Origin: an uncultured Paracoccaceae bacterium
GTDB lineage: Bacteria; Pseudomonadota; Alphaproteobacteria; Rhodobacterales; Rhodobacteraceae
Assembly: GCA_947503925.1 (NCBI GenBank)
Contig: CANNFQ010000002.1
Coordinates: 361,203 to 425,202, forward strand
Direction of reading: 5' to 3'
Length of the DNA: 64,000 nt
Positions within the stretch are counted from its first letter, which is position 1; every line of letters begins with the position of its first letter. Below are positions 37,873 to 46,229 of this stretch, in pieces. The notes under the pieces were generated by a model. The model did not search any database. It had not been told where the DNA came from and saw nothing but the letters and a program-made list of their open reading frames with translations. The translations under genes and the position numbers were made by a program.

Positions 37873-38721
37873 TTACTTTACGGCCCCGAGGGTCAGACCC
37901 GCGATAAAGTGTTTCTGCATCAGAAAGAACATCGCAACGGGGGGAAGGGCGGCAACAATGGAACCCGCGCTCATCAGATGATAGGCGGCGCGGAACTGCG
38001 AATTGAACTCTGTAATCCCGGCGGTGACCGGCTGGGCGTCGGGCCCTTGGGTCAGGACAACCGCCCAGAAATAATCGTTCCAGATGAAGGTAAAAATCAG
38101 GACAGCCAATGCGGCCAGCGCGGGCTTCATCAGCGGCAGAACCACGTAGAGAAAGATACGCCATTCGGCAACGCCTTCGACGCGGGCGGCCTCGATCAGG
38201 GGGAACGGCAGGGCGCGGATGAAGTTGCGCATGAAAAGCGTGCAGAACCCGGTCTGGAACGCCACATGGAACAGAACGAGGCCCAGCTTGGTGTCATAGA
38301 GGTTCATGCTGACGGTTAGGTCACGCACCGGTACCATCAGGATCTGGAAAGGGACAAAGTTACCCGCAATAAAGATGAAAAAGATCAGAAGGTTGCCCTT
38401 GAACTTGTAAACCCCCAGCGCAAACCCCGCCATGCAGGAAAGGGCCACCGCGCCAATCACCGTCGGGATCGTGATGAAAAGCGAATTCAGCAGATAGCGG
38501 GGCATATTCGATTCAAAGAACACTTTGCCGTAATTGTTGAACGCCTCGAAACTGCTGGGGACGCCCCAATAATTGCCGTTGGTGAAATCGGCATCCGGCT
38601 TGATCGAAAACAGGGCAACCGCCAGCAATGGCAAGAGCCAGAGGATTAGCGCCACAGGCAGGAAGGCCTGATAGGTGATTTGCGTGGAGCGGGGGCGTTT
38701 TTCAATTGGTGTCGGAAACAT
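37873..38721 (-). CDS. Galactoside ABC transporter permease (MalG-like)
   Basis: A 282-residue permease with about six helices. The EAA loop reads EAARVEGVAEWRIFLYVVLPLMKPA (near residues 180-204) and the tail is AGLTLGAVK. It shares one base with the stop of the partner permease gene. The set is CUT1 type; its ATPase is encoded divergently at 42013. Confidence 0.92.
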   Translation of the reverse strand: MFPTPIEKRPRSTQITYQAFLPVALILWLLPLLAVALFSIKPDADFTNGNYWGVPSSFEAFNNYGKVFFESNMPRYLLNSLFITIPTVIGAVALSCMAGFALGVYKFKGNLLIFFIFIAGNFVPFQILMVPVRDLTVSMNLYDTKLGLVLFHVAFQTGFCTLFMRNFIRALPFPLIEAARVEGVAEWRIFLYVVLPLMKPALAALAVLIFTFIWNDYFWAVVLTQGPDAQPVTAGITEFNSQFRAAYHLMSAGSIVAALPPVAMFFLMQKHFIAGLTLGAVK

Positions 38722-39650
38722 CAGCGGGCTCCCTTTTCATCTTGGTACATCGACCACAGGAAGTAGACGATAAAGCCGAGCATGATGAAGAACAGGACCA
38801 CGGCGATGGCGGCCCCATATCCCATGCGGAAACCGAACTCGGACAGTGATTCCTCGAACATATAAAATGACAGAACGCGGGTAGAGCCGAACGGGCCACC
38901 ATTGGTCATCACACTGATCAGATCAAAGGATCGCAGCGCGCCAATGATGGTCACGACAAAGGCAATGAACGTGGCAGGCTTCAACTGGGGCAGGATCACA
39001 TACCACAGCATCTTGCGGCCCTTGGCGCCATCAAGGCGGGCCGCCTCCACCTGTTCGGGATCCACCGCATTCAGACCGGTCAGATAGAGGATCATGCAAT
39101 AGGCGGTCTGCGGCCACAGACCGGCGGCGATAATCCCGTAGGTGGCGGTGTTGCGATTGCCAAGTACGCCATCGGTGATGGTAATACCAAACCAGCCTGT
39201 CATCACATCAAACAAGCCGTCATTGGGCAGGTAGAACCATGAAAACACCAGGCCAACGACAACCTGAGAGATCACAAATGGGAAGAAGAAGAGCGATTTG
39301 TAAAGGCGAATGCCAAAGACGGTCTGGTTCAGGAACAAGGCAATGAACAGGCCCGCCGGAATTGCGAGCAGATAGAGGACCAGCCAACGCAGGTTGTTCC
39401 AGAAAGAAACTTCGAATTTACGGTCGATATTCTGATCGCCAATGCCCAGCAGTCGTTCATAATTGGCGGTGCCAACCCATGTCTTGTCGCCCAGACCGTC
39501 CCATTCATGGAAGGAAATCCAGAAGGATTGACCGATGGGCATGATGACATACACGGCGAAAAACAGCATCGCGGGCAATAGAAACAGCCAAGGGGTAATG
39601 GCGATCTCGTTGCGCTTGTACCAGCTGCGATTGGTCTCTGCTGAGGACAT
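38721..39650 (-). CDS. Galactoside ABC transporter permease (MalF-like)
   Basis: A 309-residue permease whose N-terminus is ITPWLFLLPAMLFFAVYVIMPIGQSFWISFHEWDG. The EAA loop is EAARLDGAKGRKMLWYVILPQLKPA near residues 200-224. It lies 129 bases after the binding-protein gene; that gap holds two hairpins that may set the binding protein to permease ratio. Confidence 0.92.
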   Translation of the reverse strand: MSSAETNRSWYKRNEIAITPWLFLLPAMLFFAVYVIMPIGQSFWISFHEWDGLGDKTWVGTANYERLLGIGDQNIDRKFEVSFWNNLRWLVLYLLAIPAGLFIALFLNQTVFGIRLYKSLFFFPFVISQVVVGLVFSWFYLPNDGLFDVMTGWFGITITDGVLGNRNTATYGIIAAGLWPQTAYCMILYLTGLNAVDPEQVEAARLDGAKGRKMLWYVILPQLKPATFIAFVVTIIGALRSFDLISVMTNGGPFGSTRVLSFYMFEESLSEFGFRMGYGAAIAVVLFFIMLGFIVYFLWSMYQDEKGAR

Positions 39651-39713
39651 GTCTTTGCTTCCCTTCGGATCAACACATGCGAAAAGCCTTCAGGCCTTGC
39701 GGATGGGTTGGGG

Positions 39714-39746
39714 GTTGCACCCGCCTTTTGGCAAGACGGGTGCAAC
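39714..39746 (-). terminator. Intercistronic hairpin between binding-protein and permease genes
   Basis: GTTGCACCCG and CGGGTGCAAC face each other across a short spacer containing CCAAAAGG-like sequence. It lies directly beside the palindrome at 39750-39775. Tandem hairpins here would favour decay or termination beyond the binding-protein message, so that the binding protein is made in excess. Confidence 0.55.
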
Positions 39747-39749
39747 GAC

Positions 39750-39775
39750 GTAAGATGGGTTTAAACCCATCTTAC
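39750..39775. repeat. 26-bp perfect palindrome after the galactoside-binding protein gene (copy 2)
   Basis: The arm GTAAGATGGGTTT and its exact complement, identical to the central 26 bases of 25438-25465. It begins four bases beyond the stop codon on the minus strand. Flanking bases differ between the two copies, so this is a repeated unit rather than part of a larger duplication. Confidence 0.85.
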
Positions 39776-39779
39776 CTGC

Positions 39780-41042
39780 TTATTCATAGATACGCTGACG
39801 TGTCTCTTCGAGACGGTCCAGAATCTCGTCCAGATCATCGGGGAACACCATGAACTGTTGCAGACCCTCCATGCCGACCGATGCCATCTCAGCCGAGAAG
39901 TCACGGTCAAAGAACTGCATGATGCCGCCATTTGCATTATTCGACAGCATGTCGAAACCCTGCTCAAGGAACTTGTCATTATCAATGGATGCGTTGGCGT
40001 TCACCGGCAACTGACCCAGGGCGTCGCCGCCATTGATTTCGGTCTGAACCTCGGCAGAGGTGACAAAGCGCAGGAATTCCTTCGCCGCGTCCACGTTCTG
40101 CGCGCCCGATGCGATATGGAATGTATCGGTCGGGGCATCCTCGGCATAATCAACATCCGCGTTGATGACCGGGAATTGGTAGAAATCCAACTGATCATCG
40201 GTCAACCCACCATCACGCATGGCCGCAACGGCAAAGTTACCCATCAGATAGGCTGCCGCTTCGCCATTCAGCATGAAGGGCAGGGCTTCCTGCCAGCTGT
40301 AGTTCTGGTGGCTATCAATGAAAGCACCCATGTCGATCAGCTGGCGCCAGTTGGCAAATGTCTGGCGGACGCGGTCATCTGTCCATTCAACCTCACCGCG
40401 TGCCAGGGCGACATGGAAATCATAGCCATTGGTGCGGGAGTTGATGTAGTCAAACCAGCCGCCGGCGGTCCACAGGAACTTTGTGCCGATCGTGTAGCAC
40501 TTCACACTATTGTCCAGCAGCGTCTGGCAGTTCGCCAGCTCTTCTTCCCATGTGGTGGGTTCCGACAGACCATATTGGTCAAACAGGTCCTTACGATAGT
40601 AAACACCCCACTGGTAATATGTGTAGGGTACGCCCCACTGCTTATCATCCAGCGTCATCGCACCTTTGGTCGATGCGAGTGCCTCAAATTCAGGCTCTGC
40701 CCAAAGATCAGAGATATCAGCAAACAGGCCCGCATCCACGTAAGGACGCATCCGGTTGGCGGCATACCAGTTCACCACATCGGGTGGGTTGGCACCCAGC
40801 GCGTTGCGGATCTGGGTTTTCCAGGCTTCGCGGTCAACGATGGTCAGTTCGACATTCAACTCGGGATGCAGTGCACCGAAATCCGCGACCAGACCTTCCA
40901 TCACGGCACGCGGTGCCGGGTTCGACATGTCAGAGATAATTTTCAGATCGCCAGACAGCGCATGGCCGTCAGCGAATGCGGATGATGCTGTCACGCCAGC
41001 AGCAACCAACGCCGCAAGCGACGTCTTGAGAATGGAATGCAT
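39780..41042 (-). CDS. Galactoside ABC transporter, periplasmic binding protein
   Basis: A 420-residue family-1 solute-binding protein. The signal peptide is residues 1 to about 24 (SILKTSLAALVAAGVTASSAFA). Mature sequence DLKIISDMSNPAPRAVMEGLVADFGALHPELNV is typical of CUT1 binding proteins. GGGAGGA precedes the ATG at 41042; nine extra codons are open upstream. It is the first gene of the galactoside operon. Specificity for galactosides is inferred from the downstream enzymes. Confidence 0.9.
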   Translation of the reverse strand: MHSILKTSLAALVAAGVTASSAFADGHALSGDLKIISDMSNPAPRAVMEGLVADFGALHPELNVELTIVDREAWKTQIRNALGANPPDVVNWYAANRMRPYVDAGLFADISDLWAEPEFEALASTKGAMTLDDKQWGVPYTYYQWGVYYRKDLFDQYGLSEPTTWEEELANCQTLLDNSVKCYTIGTKFLWTAGGWFDYINSRTNGYDFHVALARGEVEWTDDRVRQTFANWRQLIDMGAFIDSHQNYSWQEALPFMLNGEAAAYLMGNFAVAAMRDGGLTDDQLDFYQFPVINADVDYAEDAPTDTFHIASGAQNVDAAKEFLRFVTSAEVQTEINGGDALGQLPVNANASIDNDKFLEQGFDMLSNNANGGIMQFFDRDFSAEMASVGMEGLQQFMVFPDDLDEILDRLEETRQRIYE

Positions 41043-41078
41043 GGTGTCCTCCCAGTATGCTTCCTTCATGTAAACCCT

Positions 41079-41095
41079 GTTCCATTATTTGAAAC
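41079..41095. promoter_or_regulatory. Near-palindrome in the divergent iclR/galactoside promoter region
   Basis: GTTCCATTATTTGAAAC is an imperfect inverted repeat, five of six arm positions matching around a five-base centre. It lies between the divergent transcription units, the expected place for an IclR-family operator, whose sites are often short, degenerate palindromes containing TTCCA or TGGAA. Binding by the adjacent regulator is a guess from position. Confidence 0.35.
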
Positions 41096-41205
41096 TTGGT
41101 TTTGGATATTGATACTAAACCGCGACTCGGCTAGCCTTGTCAACAGTCCAAGGCTGCGCCGAAGTGGAGATCGGTGTCAAAATCCGCCATGGACAGGGAG
41201 GAAAC

Positions 41206-42009
41206 ATGGGACATGTGACCGGCGACGGCACAGTCGGAAAAGCACTTGCAGTGCTCGATCAGGTGGCGGCATTCGGGCGCCCGGTGCGGTTCAGCGAATT
41301 GCTCGCCCAATCCGATTTTCCCAAGCCAACGCTTTATCGCTTTGTGCAGGCCCTGACGAATCAACAGATGCTGGCCTATGATCCGGACAGGCAAACCTAT
41401 GCGCCGGGTGTGCGGCTTGTGCGGTTGGCGCATGCCGCCTGGGAACAATCGACATTGGCACCTGTGGCACGGCCACATGTGGATGCGCTTAGCAAAGCCG
41501 TGGGCGAAACTGTACATCTGGCCCAGCTTGATAACGCGCAAGTGCTTTACATCGACAAGCGCAACGCCGCCAATCCGGTGCAGATGTATAGTCAGGCAGG
41601 TAAGGTCGGCCCGGCCTATTGCACCGGGGTGGGTAAGGTCATGCTGGCCTTTCTGGATCTGGAGATGACAGAGAAGGTCATCGCCCAGCAGTCTTTCCAT
41701 GTCTTTACCGAATACACGCTGGCCGATGCGGCTGCGCTGCGCCGGGAACTCGACGATATCCGCGCAAATGGCTACGGGTTTGACCGTGAAGAACATGAAC
41801 CGGGGATCATCTGTATCGCCATGCCGATCCTGTCCGAAGGCGGCCGGGTTTTGGGGGCGCTTTCGGTGACCAGCACTACAAATCGAACCAACCTCGCAGG
41901 GCTGGAAGCATATGAGTCCATCCTGCGCGAAACGGCGACAAAAATTGCAAGGGATGCCCAAAATTGGAGCTTTCCGGATTACAACACAAATGAAGCAACG
42001 GGGATTTAG
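41206..42009 (+). CDS. IclR-family transcriptional regulator
   Basis: A 267-residue regulator. The N-terminal winged helix is GTVGKALAVLDQVAAFGRPVRFSELLAQSDFPKPTLYRFVQAL (residues 8-50), followed by an effector-binding IclR domain with CTGVGKVMLAF and the C-terminal GALSVTSTTNR. GGGAGGA precedes the ATG at 41206. Divergent from the galactoside operon and four bases upstream of its ATPase gene, it is the obvious controller of both units. Confidence 0.92.
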   Translation: MGHVTGDGTVGKALAVLDQVAAFGRPVRFSELLAQSDFPKPTLYRFVQALTNQQMLAYDPDRQTYAPGVRLVRLAHAAWEQSTLAPVARPHVDALSKAVGETVHLAQLDNAQVLYIDKRNAANPVQMYSQAGKVGPAYCTGVGKVMLAFLDLEMTEKVIAQQSFHVFTEYTLADAAALRRELDDIRANGYGFDREEHEPGIICIAMPILSEGGRVLGALSVTSTTNRTNLAGLEAYESILRETATKIARDAQNWSFPDYNTNEATGI

Positions 42010-42012
42010 GCT

Positions 42013-43074
42013 ATGTCAGGTGTTACGCTGAACAAAGTGATCAAGCGCTATGGCGATGTGCAGGTCATCCACGGGATCGATCTGGACATCCAGGATGGCG
42101 AGTTCTGCGTCTTCGTGGGGCCGTCAGGTTGCGGCAAATCCACGCTCCTGCGGATGGTGGCAGGGCTGGAGGAAACCACCGATGGCCAGATCAATATCGG
42201 CACACGTGATGTGACCCGGATGGACCCGTCCGAACGGGGCGTGGCCATGGTGTTCCAGACCTACGCACTTTACCCGCATATGACGGTAAAGGACAACATG
42301 GGCTTCGGGCTAAAGATGAACGGCCATCCCAAACCCGAAATCGACAAGAAAGTCGCCGAGGCCACGCGCATCCTGAAGCTTGAACAGTATCTCGACCGCA
42401 AACCATCCGCCCTGTCCGGGGGGCAGCGACAGCGGGTCTCCATCGGGCGGGCCATTGTGCGCGGACCAGAGGTGTTTTTGTTCGACGAACCTTTGTCGAA
42501 CCTTGATGCGGAATTGCGGGTCGAAATGCGGGTCGAAATCGCGCGCCTGCACAAGGAAATCGGCGCAACGATGATCTATGTGACCCATGATCAGGTCGAG
42601 GCGATGACACTGGCAGACAAAATCGTGGTGCTGCGTTTGGGCAACATCGAACAGGTTGGCGCGCCGATGGACCTTTACCGTGACCCCGACAACAAATTCG
42701 TGGCGGGCTTTATCGGATCGCCAGCAATGAATTTTGTCGAAGGAGTTGCCAATGGTGGCAATATCAGCGCGCCTGGGCTCGGCGCGCATTTTGACGGGCT
42801 GATCAGTGCCGCGTATGACGGTAAGCGGGTAAGCGTGGGGGCGCGTCCTGAACATATTACCATCGATCCGGCCGGTGACACGCATACGGTCGAGATGACC
42901 GAAAGCCTGGGCGGTGTTTCCTTTGTCTATCTGGCGAGCAACAACGGCGAACGGGTGGTTGTGGAAGAACGCGGCGACGAACGCTCTACTGAGGGGGCGA
43001 AAGTGGGTATTCACATTGATGCATCGCGCATCTATCTCTTCGACGCAGATACAGAAGCGCGCATTCGCAGCTAG
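42013..43074 (+). CDS. Galactoside ABC transporter ATP-binding protein (MalK/UgpC type)
   Basis: A 353-residue ATPase: GPSGCGKST (residues 37-45), [30 protein letters not shown], and a C-terminal TOBE-like regulatory domain with GARPEHITI. It is the only ATPase near the 37873/38721 permeases and lies with iclR on the opposite strand. The separation of the ATPase from the permeases implies that the regulator sets both levels together. Confidence 0.92.
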   Translation: MSGVTLNKVIKRYGDVQVIHGIDLDIQDGEFCVFVGPSGCGKSTLLRMVAGLEETTDGQINIGTRDVTRMDPSERGVAMVFQTYALYPHMTVKDNMGFGLKMNGHPKPEIDKKVAEATRILKLEQYLDRKPSALSGGQRQRVSIGRAIVRGPEVFLFDEPLSNLDAELRVEMRVEIARLHKEIGATMIYVTHDQVEAMTLADKIVVLRLGNIEQVGAPMDLYRDPDNKFVAGFIGSPAMNFVEGVANGGNISAPGLGAHFDGLISAAYDGKRVSVGARPEHITIDPAGDTHTVEMTESLGGVSFVYLASNNGERVVVEERGDERSTEGAKVGIHIDASRIYLFDADTEARIRS

Positions 43075-43079
43075 GGCGC

Positions 43080-43123
43080 CAGAATTTTTAAACATTCTGA
43101 CCAAAATTCTTAGAAAGAATTTT
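43080..43123 (+). repeat. Twin-hairpin element downstream of the galactoside ATPase gene (copy 2)
   Basis: CAGAAT/ATTCTG (43080-43099) followed by AAAATTCTT/AAGAATTTT (43103-43123, three-base loop). The layout, base composition, the CC linker and the five-base distance from the preceding stop codon all match the element at 15623-15667, although stems have diverged compensatorily. Confidence 0.7.
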
Positions 43124-43161
43124 GCGTGGGCGGCATCGGTGTGCAAAAAAAGGACCCACCG

Positions 43162-44373
43162 GTGACCCTGCAAGCAGCTGATATTCGCGCCGCCGATGAT
43201 GCCATTCGTGCCGACACGATCCGCACGCCGCTGGTCCCCGCAACGCGGCTGTCGCATCATCTGGGGATCGCACTTTACCTCAAGCTGGAAAACCTTCAGC
43301 ACACCAACGCATTCAAGGCGCGGGGTGCGCTCGCCAAGCTGCTGACCCTTGATGATGCGGCGCGCAAGGCTGGGGTCATCGCCTGCAGCGCGGGCAACCA
43401 TGCCCAAGGCGTCGCCTATCACGCGACCCGGTTGGGGATGCCTGCGGTCATCGTGATGCCCGAAGGCACACCATTCAATAAAGTCAAACGCACCAGCGAT
43501 CTGGGCGCGGAAGTGATCATCCACGGGGCGGGCTTTGATGACAGTGTGCAATACACGTTTGATCTGGCAAAGACCCGCGGCATGACCTTTATCCACCCGT
43601 TTGATGATCCAGTGGTCGCCGCAGGCCAAGGAACCGTGGCGATCGAGATGCTGGAGGATCAGCCCGATCTGGACACGATCGTCGTCCCAATCGGTGGCGG
43701 CGGGTTGATCGCTGGGATGGCCGTCGCTGCCAAAGAGATCAATCCGAGAATCGAGATTGTGGGCGCCCAGGCACAACTTTTTGAGGCAGCCAAGGCCCAT
43801 CTGGAAGGGTTCGATCCCGTCATCGCCGGTGCCACCCTGGCCGAAGGGATTGCCGTGCGGCAACCGGCGCGGGCCAATCTTGATATCATCAAGACCCATG
43901 TGGACCGGGTCGATAGCGCAACCGAACCCGAGATCGAGAATGCGATCTTTGATCTGCTGTCTTACGAAAAACTGGTGGCCGAAGGCGCCGCCGGGGCGGG
44001 GCTTGCCGTGATCGAGAAACATCTGGACCAATACCGGGACAAGAAGGTTGGCCTTGTGATCTGTGGCGGCAATATTGATTCCCGGCTGCTTTCTACCCTG
44101 ATCCTGCGCGGCTTGATGCGCGACGGGCGCATCACCCGCCTGACATTCGAGATCGATGACACGCCCGGTCAGTTGTCAAAGATATCGCAGATCATTGGTG
44201 ACGCAGGCGCCAATGTGATTGAGGTGATCCACCAGCGCATGATGCAAAGCGTATCACTCAAACAAGCAGAGCTGGAGGTCGTGATCGAGGCGCGTGATCA
44301 GGCCCATGTGGACAGTATTCTGGCCGTGCTTCGCGATGCGGGGCTGAAAGTCAGGGTGCCGCAGGATTTGTAA
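43162..44373 (+). CDS. ilvA: Threonine ammonia-lyase with C-terminal ACT domain
   Basis: About 403 residues. A PLP-dependent enzyme making 2-oxobutyrate from threonine. The PLP Lys is in TNAFKARGA (near residue 50), the phosphate loop is VPIGGGGLIAG, and a single ACT-type domain (TFEIDDTPGQLSKISQIIG) ends the protein. The length fits the short, catabolic-like class that many alphaproteobacteria also use for isoleucine synthesis. GTG at 43162 with AAAGGA upstream is preferred; GTG at 43126 or 43141 would overlap the hairpin region less plausibly. Confidence 0.88.
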   Translation: MTLQAADIRAADDAIRADTIRTPLVPATRLSHHLGIALYLKLENLQHTNAFKARGALAKLLTLDDAARKAGVIACSAGNHAQGVAYHATRLGMPAVIVMPEGTPFNKVKRTSDLGAEVIIHGAGFDDSVQYTFDLAKTRGMTFIHPFDDPVVAAGQGTVAIEMLEDQPDLDTIVVPIGGGGLIAGMAVAAKEINPRIEIVGAQAQLFEAAKAHLEGFDPVIAGATLAEGIAVRQPARANLDIIKTHVDRVDSATEPEIENAIFDLLSYEKLVAEGAAGAGLAVIEKHLDQYRDKKVGLVICGGNIDSRLLSTLILRGLMRDGRITRLTFEIDDTPGQLSKISQIIGDAGANVIEVIHQRMMQSVSLKQAELEVVIEARDQAHVDSILAVLRDAGLKVRVPQDL

Positions 44374-44419
44374 GACGGAGCCCGTCCCCAAGCTGATCCG
44401 TGACCGCAAACAGGCCCCC

Positions 44420-45292
44420 TCACCGTTTGCCGTAATATAATCCCACGACATGCTCTGCCTGCGCAAAGAACAGCCAGCGTAGGACCAGGACGCCCGCGAT
44501 ATGGCTGATCACGGCCAGTGCTGCGATCAGATGGTTCGACGCCAAGAGAAGCAGCACGACCGGCAGTACAAAGGCCAGCCCAATCGTGATGATCCGCAAT
44601 TGGTCAGCATGTTTGCGGCCAACCACATGGATGAATTCGCGCATCAGGTAGTTTGTGCCTGTATGCGGCGGCTCAAACGCGCGGACCTTGCCGATATGAC
44701 CCAGCCCCGTTGCGCTTTCCATATTGGTGCCAGCTTCCACAAAACGCCGGTCGCCGGTGCCCCATGCAAATATCTGCAGAATGCCGCCAATGATCAGCAG
44801 AACCGCCGCAATCTTGATCTGGCCTGCCAGCAATGCGCCACCGCTAAGCGACAAGATTAGATACATCGCCGGGGTCGTCCAATGCCGCCAGCGTGGCACG
44901 GTTTTCATCTGAGCATAGATCATCGAGGTGGTGAAGACGACACCCAGCGAGGCCAATCCGCCAATCACCCCAAAGACCCCCAGCCGGGTGCCTGCAAAAA
45001 CCAACCCGGCCCCATAGATTGCCATGGTGATCAGGGCGAATACCGCGCAAATCCCTTCGCGGCTCAGCCAGCTTGTCTTCCACTGGCTGAACGCCTTGAT
45101 CGCGCGTTCGGGATGACCAAGGTGGAATGTCGAAGCGATAAGCCCGCCAACGGCAAAAAGATAGGCGATGACAAACCAGATGAACGCAGCCCAACCTGTG
45201 GGCACAAGAACACCCATGCCAAGCCAGAACAAAAGACCAAAGCCAAGGCCCGAAAACGTATTGAAAATGATAACACTCAGTGCGGGATGCAT
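44420..45292 (-). CDS. soeC: Sulfite-oxidizing enzyme membrane anchor (SoeC; DmsC/NrfD-like)
   Basis: A 290-residue integral membrane protein with about eight helices, beginning HPALSVIIFNTFSGLGFGLLFWLGM. The HLGHPERAIKAFSQWKTSWLSREG block is typical of DmsC-type anchors. It passes electrons from SoeAB to quinone. Its ATG shares one base with the soeB stop (TAATG). The sulfite role follows from its place downstream of xsc and from known SoeABC of roseobacters and Allochromatium; a DMSO reductase anchor is the alternative. Confidence 0.85.
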   Translation of the reverse strand: MHPALSVIIFNTFSGLGFGLLFWLGMGVLVPTGWAAFIWFVIAYLFAVGGLIASTFHLGHPERAIKAFSQWKTSWLSREGICAVFALITMAIYGAGLVFAGTRLGVFGVIGGLASLGVVFTTSMIYAQMKTVPRWRHWTTPAMYLILSLSGGALLAGQIKIAAVLLIIGGILQIFAWGTGDRRFVEAGTNMESATGLGHIGKVRAFEPPHTGTNYLMREFIHVVGRKHADQLRIITIGLAFVLPVVLLLLASNHLIAALAVISHIAGVLVLRWLFFAQAEHVVGLYYGKR

Positions 45293-46053
45293 TATTTTGC
45301 TCCTCCGGGCAGGGCAGACAGTGCTTTGTCCAGCCAATGCGCGAAACCTGCGCCGTCTTGCGCAACAGGCTCCAGATAAGGGGCCAGAATATCGATTTCG
45401 GGTTCCACATCTTTGGGGCGCGGTGGCAGGTATTTGTTCACCGGCTTGGTGCCTTGTTCGGGCATCAGATCAAAACCGCCGCGTTCAGCAACCAGTTTCG
45501 AGACGTCACTTTCTGCGTCGCCCAGATCACCAAAATGCCGGGCCCCGGCGGGGCAGGTGCGCACGCAAGCGGGCTGGCGGTCTTCTTCGGGCAGGTTTTC
45601 ATTATAGATCCGATCCACGCAAAGGGTGCATTTTTTCATCACCCCTTCCTTGGCGTCCAACTCCCGCGCGCCATAAGGGCAGGCCCATGCGCAGAGCCCG
45701 CAACCAATACAGTCACTTTCATTGACCAGCACGATGCCATCCTCGGCGCGTTTGTAGCTGGCACCCGTCGGGCAGACGGTCACGCAAGGTGCGTCTTCGC
45801 AATGCAGGCAGGATTTCGGGAAATGGATCAGTTGGGCGGCACCTTGCTCCGGCTGCACCTCGTATGAATGGACCCGGTTCAGGAAGGTGCCAGAGGCAGC
45901 GCCGGAATAGGCGTTCTGATCCGACAGGGGGGCACCGTAGTTTTCGGTGTTCCAGCCTTTGCAGGATACCACACAGGCATGGCAGCCCACACAGGTATCC
46001 AGATCGATGACAAGGCCCAGTTTCTTGGCCGATGGCGGTGGCAATTGGGTCAT
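45292..46053 (-). CDS. soeB: Sulfite-oxidizing enzyme iron-sulfur subunit (SoeB)
   Basis: A 253-residue ferredoxin-like electron-transfer subunit. Four clusters of Cys are visible: DTCVGCHACVVSCKGWN, SCLHCEDAPCVTVCPTGA, DCIGCGLCAWACPYGA and KKCTLCVDRI with PACVRTCPAGA. This arrangement suits four [4Fe-4S] clusters. There is no signal peptide, so it is cytoplasmic. The ATG at 46053 overlaps the stop of the 59-residue ORF (ATGA); a longer open frame upstream is not conserved. Confidence 0.9.
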   Translation of the reverse strand: MTQLPPPSAKKLGLVIDLDTCVGCHACVVSCKGWNTENYGAPLSDQNAYSGAASGTFLNRVHSYEVQPEQGAAQLIHFPKSCLHCEDAPCVTVCPTGASYKRAEDGIVLVNESDCIGCGLCAWACPYGARELDAKEGVMKKCTLCVDRIYNENLPEEDRQPACVRTCPAGARHFGDLGDAESDVSKLVAERGGFDLMPEQGTKPVNKYLPPRPKDVEPEIDILAPYLEPVAQDGAGFAHWLDKALSALPGGAK

Positions 46054-46229
46054 AGGGTGGCCCTTTCCGATGTTGGGATCGCCTTCGGCGAGAGTATTTT
46101 TGGCAAAATGATGGATGCCGGTTGGGCGGATGCACTGCGCTTGTCCCACGTGGCGACATACCAGACGAAGCTGCCCACCGTCAGGACAAGGAAACCGGCA
46201 ATCAGCAGAAGAACCTGGCCGTTACTCAT
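46050..46229 (-). CDS. 59-residue single-pass membrane protein coupled between soeA and soeB
   Basis: A complete frame of 59 codons plus stop. The ATG overlaps the soeA stop (ATGA, 46226-46229) and its own TGA overlaps the soeB ATG (46050-46053), so it is coupled on both sides. Residues 5-26 form one hydrophobic helix (QVLLLIAGFLVLTVGSFVWYV), followed by ATWDKRS and a polar tail. Residues about 40-51 are encoded by the repeat at 46079-46112. I do not know a named family. By position it could assist assembly or membrane attachment of SoeABC. Confidence 0.75.
   Translation of the reverse strand: MSNGQVLLLIAGFLVLTVGSFVWYVATWDKRSASAQPASIILPKILSPKAIPTSERATL
46079..46112. repeat. Dispersed repeat with small hairpin (copy 2), inside the 59-residue ORF
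   Basis: 46092-46112 is identical to 32673-32693. It is flanked on one side by the hairpin TCGCC-TTC-GGCGA (46079-46091). The repeat is read through as coding sequence near the end of the small ORF and stands about 30 bases before soeB, mirroring the position of copy 1 before the GH42 gene. Confidence 0.65.

Noticed and set aside
36645..37907. 420-codon frame antisense to the GH36 gene
   Set aside because: Shadow of a confident gene, with no start signal and unnatural composition.
42310..44031. 573-codon open frame antisense to the galactoside ATPase and ilvA genes
   Set aside because: It lies opposite two well-recognised genes; high GC third positions keep the antisense frame open. Its translation (rich in His, Arg, Gln) has no recognisable motif.
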